Positions 18,928 to 22,777 of a stretch of 22,777 bases of DNA are shown here, piece by piece. The position numbers and the translations under genes were made by a program. The stretch lies in NCBI GenBank assembly GCA_003427395.1, contig BFEA01000002.1:2449022-2471798 (forward strand), in the 5' to 3' direction. This stretch comes from Chara braunii (lineage: Eukaryota; Streptophyta; Charophyceae; Charales; Characeae). Numbering within the stretch: the first letter of the stretch is position 1; each line of letters opens with the position of its first letter. The notes under the pieces are model-generated. The model ran no database searches, was not told the origin of the DNA, and saw only the letters and a program-made list of their open reading frames with translations.

Positions 18928-19560
18928 CTACCAGGGGTTGGTTGTATCCGGGGAAAAGGTAGATCTCACAATACATAGAATCTCTGATATGCAACCACAT
19001 ACCCCCTGCAACGTCCCGTACCCGTGAGAGCAGAGTAATTGGGGCGTGACCGAGGATGTTGGGCAGGGGTTGAACTGCCGGGGCAAAACTGGGGATCTTG
19101 CCTTAGTCCTGAGGGTCTTTCTAGAAACATTCGATGACAAGGACAGTTGCAAAATTGCAGAAATTAGAGAACTGGGGCAGGACATAAGCAAAACCCTGCC
19201 TTGGGACTTAAAAACCCATATGCAACTCATCTCTACTCCAAAAGTAACTGCAAAATTTCCATTGAAAAAAACGAATCGGACGCATATTCTACGTCAAGTT
19301 AACGCCGTCATTTTCGTGGGGACCAACTTGAAGGAGAAAAGGGACACATTAAGCATCCGAATTGGGCCTGTGAGCCCATCCGATCAGCTCGATTTTTCAT
19401 CGTCCAATGGAGGAGCTCTTGTGTTGAGGTAGAGATCCGGGAAGCAGATAGATCATTCGTAGTACCCCAACACCAACCTCCACCAAGAACGCGAGTTTCC
19501 TACTCGACACCAACAATAGTTAAATTTTGCGTTCCTATGCTCCTGAAGGTCCCGCAGTGG
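18928..19560 (+). repeat. Dispersed repeat family R1, copy 2
   Basis: This is the single-unit counterpart of 2213-3480, collinear from TGATATGCAACC near 18988 through GTCCCGTACCCGTGAGAG to the AACAATAGTTAAA block near 19511 (compare AACGACAGTTAAA near 3356). It carries one open + frame, 19046-19432 (128 codons). Its segments GLNCRGKTGDLALVLRVFLE and LKEKRDTLSIRIGPVSPSDQ align with frames in copy 1 (GLNRQGEVGVL...LRVFQE; AKEKRDTLRIRIGP). That is the best hint that R1 once encoded protein. No domain is recognised. Confidence 0.65.
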
Positions 19561-20090
19561 CGGCGAAACCGCAACAAAACAACCGTCGTAACGAATCTTA
19601 GCGGCGAGGGAGCACATCGATCCGCCCTTGCATGACAGTTGCCCTGTGGAACTCTCGCATGAGCCACCTAACATTGCGGCTCCTCAAGACAACAATATCT
19701 TAAGAACACACAGTAACACAACAATCAGACAACTGCTTGCTCTACGTCTTTGAGACTACAAGTGTCACCACGTTCTCCAAACGACCGCATGTGCGAAGGA
19801 GTCACCGACCTTTTGGCCCACAGTCGAACGCCAAGCCTCAGCTTGTACCCCCGTCGAAAGGCCGACAACCATCCACAGAAGAAAGGCGCTGGTATGGCAC
19901 CGATGGATGAAATAAAAGCAGTAAACGCAATGCCAGTCAGGGCATACACCGACCATCTGCTACAGGTATACACCGGTCAGCACCTCGACTGTGACGATGC
20001 GGTCTTTCTACCTGCAGCTTAACGATCGACGCCATCTGCTAGCATCTGCGGCAACAATCCCATAGTACGTGTAGTTTGGCACTATAACTT
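19561..20090. other. No gene recognised
   Basis: A + frame at 19750-20022 (90 codons) and minus frames overlapping it have no family motif. The stretch may include the remaining R1 end. No RNA gene is visible. Confidence 0.35.
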
Positions 20091-20733
20091 GAACAGCAAT
20101 TTCGTCAAAACGGACATATTATATTTTTTGAACGAAATTGAAATTGAGTTTTTGGGTCGAAATCCGGTCCAAATTTTTGGCTCCGAGGCAGAGACTAGAT
20201 ACATCTAGGAGGTCCGGCGTTCTGGGAATGCCGGATCCCCACGAGCTAAAAATTTGGATCGGATTCTGGCCAAAAAAACCTAGGTTACCAATGGTCCGGG
20301 GGCCGGTCGTCTCCCCCGGATGTCTCCCCCATATGTCCGGTACCCTCGTCGTCCGGAAAAAAAAGGTTTTTTTTTCGCAATTTTTTTTTTTTTTTTTTTT
20401 TCGGTTTTTGATTCTTAACTAATGATTGGCTGCAAATTTGAACATGACTCCAAGGCAAAAGTTGCTACTCCAAGGCAAAAGTTGCTTGTATTGTTATGTT
20501 ACGTAACGTATTTTTTTTTCAGATTTTTCTGAGAACTGGTTTTTTTTTTTTTTTTTTTTTTTTGCGCTAGGTTGGAGAACCCCTGTCCGATCGGGCGTCC
20601 GACCAGACGTCCGGTCGGACATCCCGGATGGTCAGGGGGGTCCCAGACGTCCGATCCAACAACCTAGAATTTCAATTTCGTTCAAAAAATAATATATCAT
20701 ATTAATATGTCCGTTTTGACGAAATGGCTGTTC
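20091..20733. mobile_element. MITE C, inverted-repeat element sharing the core of MITEs A and B
   Basis: The left end begins GAACAGCAATTTCGTCAAAA and the reverse complement of the right end begins GAACAGCCATTTCGTCAAAA. Both continue CGGACATATTA and, further in, TTTTTTGAACGAAATTGAAATT. The inverted repeats span about 55-65 bp, and the right one has roughly 10 extra bases. The interior has GTCCG/CGGAC-rich arms around a core (20402-20563) that matches MITEs A and B: CGGTTTTTGATT, then AATTTGAACATGACTCC, then TTTTTCTGAGAACT. A 20-bp tandem duplication (ACTCCAAGGCAAAAGTTGCT) lies at 20447-20486. T21 and T24 runs border the core. No target duplication is visible. It is non-coding. Confidence 0.8.
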
Positions 20734-21355
20734 TTGGTCTTCAGCTCATCCCGCATCGCCTGGTCTGCCTCCAGAGGCCACCAACACAGGTGAGCCCTTT
20801 CAACTTTGCTCAACACTCAATCATTAGTGAAAAGTTCAGCAAAGGAACACAGTCGTGTTAGAAACATAGTGGGAGAGAAACTCCAATAACCATAGTAGAA
20901 GTATAGTTACTCATAGCAAAACAGGAACAGGCGACGCCTGGTTGGGTCCCAGAGGTCTGTGTTTTCGGCAGCCACAATACCGAGGTCTGTAGAACAACAG
21001 CCTTATTGGTGGGGCCACACACGTACCGAATCCGAAATTCAACAGTAACTGCCCACTGTTTATGACGACCGGTCGCTTCATTTTCTCAATCGTGACACTG
21101 ACCTTAAGGGGCGAACGACATGGTTTGAAAGAAAGACAACAATGCGAAACCTCAAGGAACTGCAGTACCTAGGATACAACGGCAACAACGGTGTCGGGGC
21201 AAAAACCTTGACAAGGGTATTTGCCGGGGTTTTTCAACGTCAGACACTGTCTGATCTTTTCGTTGAATTGAAGGACTTGATGAGACTGACGTTTGCTAAA
21301 CGTTTATTCAGACCTGACCTATGACTGAGAAACTAAGAATTTTTAGACTTTAGTC
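20734..21355. other. No recognised gene; one lysine/arginine-rich open frame
   Basis: The + frame is open from 21049 to 21324 (stop). Its first ATG is at 21142, giving MRNLKELQYLGYNGNNGVGA and ending LTFAKRLFRPDL. There is no family motif, and no upstream exon can be assigned. It may be a partial exon or chance. The remainder of the stretch shows nothing I can name. Confidence 0.3.
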
Positions 21356-21433
21356 CGGACGCGTGTGACGTCCAGAGGTATCGGATGTGAACGACAAGGC
21401 TATGCTTTTGTCGAAGCCGCAGAAAAGTGCGGA
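21356..21433 (+). other. Three short perfect hairpins in succession
   Basis: The stems are GGACG/CGTCC (21357-21373), CGACAA/TTGTCG (21392-21413) and CCGCA/TGCGG (21417-21432), with loops of 6-10 bases. Close packing suggests a structured RNA or a repeat remnant. It matches no RNA family I recognise. Confidence 0.45.
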
Positions 21434-21668
21434 TAAAGAAATGCTAAAATTAAACCTATCCTACCTATAAACAGCCGCGCGATTCAGGGCCCAAGTAGGC
21501 TCGAAGAGGCTGGCCGCGGCACAGTCAGGATGAGCCGCCCGATTGAATGGGCTGCAGTGTGTGTGTTGCAAGACCAGGAGGCCGCCGTACCGATAGCGGC
21601 GCAGCCGGCTTTGGGAGAGGAGGCCGACAAGGCCTGCCTATGGCCGTGGCTGGGTAGTCTGCTGGGCT

Positions 21669-21693
21669 GCTACCCTTCATATAGAAGGGTAGC
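21669..21693 (+). other. Perfect 10-bp stem-loop
   Basis: GCTACCCTTC pairs with GAAGGGTAGC around the 5-base loop ATATA. It lies directly upstream of the tRNA-like promoter boxes. It is too short to be a typical miRNA precursor. Confidence 0.8.
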
Positions 21694-21718
21694 ATGCTTA
21701 GCTTCCATGAAAAGGAGT

Positions 21719-21773
21719 TAGCCCAGTAGGTTACCATGCCAAACTGTCACCCAACTGATACCGGGATCGAGCC
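21719..21773 (+). promoter_or_regulatory. tRNA-type Pol III internal promoter (A box and B box), tRNA-derived head
   Basis: TAGCCCAGTAGG (21719-21730) fits the A-box consensus TRGCNNAGYNGG. GATCGAGCC (21765-21773) fits the B-box core GWTCRANNC. They are 46 bp apart, within the usual tRNA range. The T-stem next to the B box does not pair properly, so this is a degenerate tRNA or a SINE-like head, not a working tRNA. The U6 3' half and a T10 terminator follow on the same strand. Confidence 0.55.
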
Positions 21774-21830
21774 TGAAATGATTCGCCTACTGGTGCTAGC
21801 CCCTTTTTGGAGCAGATCAGTGTACCCGAG

Positions 21831-21882
21831 CGCGGTCAATTTCAACCGCGAGATCGTCATGATCGCGCGGCCGAAATCGGCC
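21831..21882 (+). other. Tandem stem-loops directly 5' of the U6 fragment
   Basis: CGCGGT/ACCGCG (21831-21850, 8-base loop) and GGCCGA/TCGGCC (21869-21882, 2-base loop) flank a weaker GATC-GTCAT-GATC stem. Normal U6 has a single 5' stem-loop and then a mostly unpaired region here, so this is not canonical U6 5' sequence. Confidence 0.6.
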
Positions 21883-21883
21883 A

Positions 21884-21941
21884 CGCAGATTAGCATGGCC
21901 CCTGCGCAAGGATGACACGTACAAATCGAGGAACGGCCCAA
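21884..21941 (+). ncRNA. U6 spliceosomal snRNA, 3' half only
   Basis: GATTAGCATGGCCCCTGCGC followed by AAGGATGACACG (from 21888) is the near-universal U6 segment holding the AGC triad and the internal stem-loop that binds the catalytic metals. It continues TACAAATCGAGGAACGGCCC, close to the plant-type U6 3' end, and then a T-run. Immediately upstream, the invariant ACAGAGA box that pairs with the 5' splice site is absent: CCACGCA stands in its place. The 5' stem-loop region is replaced by unrelated hairpins. As it stands it cannot work as U6. It is a truncated pseudogene or part of a composite Pol III transcript with the tRNA-like head upstream. The internal stem-loop is unmutated, suggesting youth or selection. 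Confidence 0.85.
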
Positions 21942-21951
21942 TTTTTTTTTT
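21942..21951 (+). terminator. Pol III T-run terminator after the U6 segment
   Basis: Ten T follow the U6 3' end directly, as in functional U6 genes. It would also terminate any Pol III transcript started at the A/B boxes at 21719-21773. Confidence 0.7.
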
Positions 21952-21961
21952 CGATTCCCCG

Positions 21962-22034
21962 AAGGGCCGAAGGGAATTGAACTCGGGTCTGTATTTCAAC
22001 AAGACCCCTGCCGTTGGCATAAGCCAATGGCCTT
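21962..22034 (-). tRNA. tRNA-like sequence (degenerate, anticodon not assignable)
   Basis: On the minus strand, 73 bases begin AAGGCC and end GGCCCTT, a possible acceptor stem with one bulge. A D-arm-like hairpin TTGGC/GCCAA follows, then a GGGTCT/AGACCC stem with an 11-base loop. GTTCAATTC (plus coordinates 21974-21982) matches the B-box core. The T stem conflicts with the acceptor stem and the anticodon loop is too long, so no standard cloverleaf forms. It may be a decayed tRNA, a tRNA-derived retroposon, or chance. Confidence 0.3.
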
Positions 22035-22071
22035 AATATGGTTGTGCCAGATGACGTCCAGGAAGAGACAC

Positions 22072-22123
22072 CTGAGGACTGTAGTCCTCAGCAAGTTTCA
22101 GAGGGCGCCCGTTTTCAACGGGC
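22072..22123 (+). other. Two perfect hairpins, the second followed by a T-run
   Basis: CTGAGGAC/GTCCTCAG (22072-22091, 4-base loop) is followed by GCCCGTT/AACGGGC (22107-22123, 3-base loop) and then GCCGTTTTTTA. The second resembles a hairpin-plus-T terminator in form. In this setting its role is unknown. Confidence 0.6.
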
Positions 22124-22141
22124 AGCCGTTTTTTATCCCAG

Positions 22142-22263
22142 GTAAGGTGGTTTCGTTTTTCTGTTTTTTTTTTTTTTTTTTTAGATTCTTAGATTTTCCT
22201 TTTAGATTTTTTCCTAGATTTAGTTTAGATTTTTTTTTTTTTTTGTCTTTTTTTGTCTTTTAG
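22142..22263 (+). other. Possible intron (CAG|GTAAGG to T-rich tract and AG)
   Basis: CAG|GTAAGG at 22139-22147 matches a 5' splice site. It is followed by T-rich sequence (T19 at 22164-22182, T15 at 22230-22244) and TTTTAG ending at 22263. Several earlier AG sites are equally possible. A second donor-like GAG|GTAAGT lies at 22620-22628, so 22264-22622 could be an internal exon. No convincing continuous frame supports coding. Confidence 0.3.
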
Positions 22264-22302
22264 TTAGGGCACCCATTCGTTCGAATGACCAGGGCGAAGC
22301 AT

Positions 22303-22370
22303 GACTGCGCCAGACTGTTTCGACGGACTCACACCGATTCATCAGCAGGTTGAACCTCGACGGTCTGGGC
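22303..22370 (+). repeat. 68-bp motif, first copy
   Basis: GACTGCGCCAGACTGTTTCG through GGTCTGGGC is about three-quarters identical to 22457-22524 by hand alignment, with no gaps. In one forward frame both copies read DCARLFRRT-TDS. In one minus frame both read VQP--ESV-VRRNSLAQS. Neither frame is fully open across both copies. Not recognised. Confidence 0.75.
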
Positions 22371-22456
22371 AACGGTTGAGCGATAAAGCGCCTGAACCTA
22401 GCGCTTATGGTGCCTAGGTACAGGCACATAGTAGAAGATACAGGGAGGGCGGAAAA

Positions 22457-22524
22457 GACTGTGCAAGGCTGTTTCGTCGGACTTTCACTGACTCATAAGG
22501 GGGTTGCACCCCGACAATCTGGGG
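22457..22524 (+). repeat. 68-bp motif, second copy
   Basis: GACTGTGCAAGGCTGTTTCG through AATCTGGGG is the partner of 22303-22370, with 154 bp between starts. Flanking sequence on both sides (GGG-GCGGAA before, GAGC-AAAA after) is also weakly similar, so the duplicated unit may be nearer 100 bp. Confidence 0.75.
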
Positions 22525-22751
22525 TAGGTAGAGCAAAAACGAATGAATCTCCCGCCAGAACGCGGAAGAATACATCCGCCTCATGCAGTGGCCAAACCAT
22601 TGCTGCTGCTGCGGCCGCTGAGGTAAGTTTTTATTTTTCTTTTTCTCTTCTTTTTTTTTATTCATTTTGTTCCTTCTTTTTCGTGCGTTGCTGTTGAATC
22701 ACGATCAACATGGTAAAACGGAAAGGGCAAAAACGAATCATTAAAAACTGT

Positions 22752-22777
22752 AAAAAAAAAAAAAAAAAAAAAAAAAA
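22752..22777. repeat. A26 homopolymer at window end
   Basis: The window ends in an uninterrupted A-run. The preceding 130 bp (22623-22751) is T-rich and then unremarkable. It may be a retroposon tail or an assembly stop. Confidence 0.9.

Noticed and set aside
21800-21890. U6 gene interrupted by an intron, as in some fungi (CGCAG before ATTAGC looks like a 3' splice site)
   Set aside because: No ACAGAGA box or U6 5' half could be found upstream in 21500-21880, so there is no first exon.

Overview
The window looks like nuclear DNA from a eukaryote, probably a plastid-bearing member of the green lineage. Four observations support this. (i) The 3' half of a U6 snRNA near 21.9 kb has a plant-type 3' end. 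(ii) A short reverse-strand fragment of a plastid/cyanobacterial-type 16S rRNA 3' end lies near 15.2 kb. (iii) There are long A/T homopolymer runs, including one at each end of the window. (iv) The interspersed repeats are decayed non-LTR retrotransposons and short inverted-repeat elements. I found no operons, bacterial ribosome binding sites or intact housekeeping genes. Most short ORFs look accidental. The lineage call rests on remembered family features, not on a search.

Layout. 1-2.2 kb: no recognisable gene, T-runs, and three diverged ~110-120 bp repeat units (985-1345). 2.2-3.5 kb: an unrecognised repeat family (called R1 here) with internal duplications; a second copy lies at 18.9-19.6 kb. 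3.5-6.3 kb: non-coding, with a 2 x 42 bp tandem repeat, a possible small DNA transposon (4896-5212), a G-quadruplex-type tract and a foldback element (5480-5683). 6.5-8.35 kb: a degenerate array of a second unrecognised repeat in which the same peptide frame recurs. 8.77-9.05 kb: MITE A with a perfect 8-bp target duplication. About 9.8-17.9 kb: a large decayed LINE on the + strand (ORF1-like region, one open 184-codon frame, endonuclease, reverse transcriptase, C-terminal region). It is interrupted by MITE B (13809-14184) and by the 16S rRNA fragment inside the reverse transcriptase. 17.98-18.86 kb: a second LINE 3' fragment with a zinc-finger segment split by a run of 30 T. 20.09-20.73 kb: MITE C, which has the same core as MITEs A and B but different terminal inverted repeats.

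21.35-22.14 kb is dense in perfect hairpins. Within it are a tRNA-like A box/B box pair, the U6 3' half and a T10 terminator in an order that suggests one composite Pol III unit, followed by a tRNA-like hairpin set on the opposite strand. 22.14-22.75 kb holds two GTAAG splice-donor-like sites followed by T-rich tracts, flanking a segment with a duplicated ~68 bp motif.

The window is best read as a nested transposon and retroposon graveyard. The relative order can be partly read: the LINE came first, then MITE B and the rRNA fragment. The most interesting items are the tRNA-head/U6-tail composite, the MITE core found in two kinds of ends, the organellar rRNA insertion and the two unrecognised repeat families.
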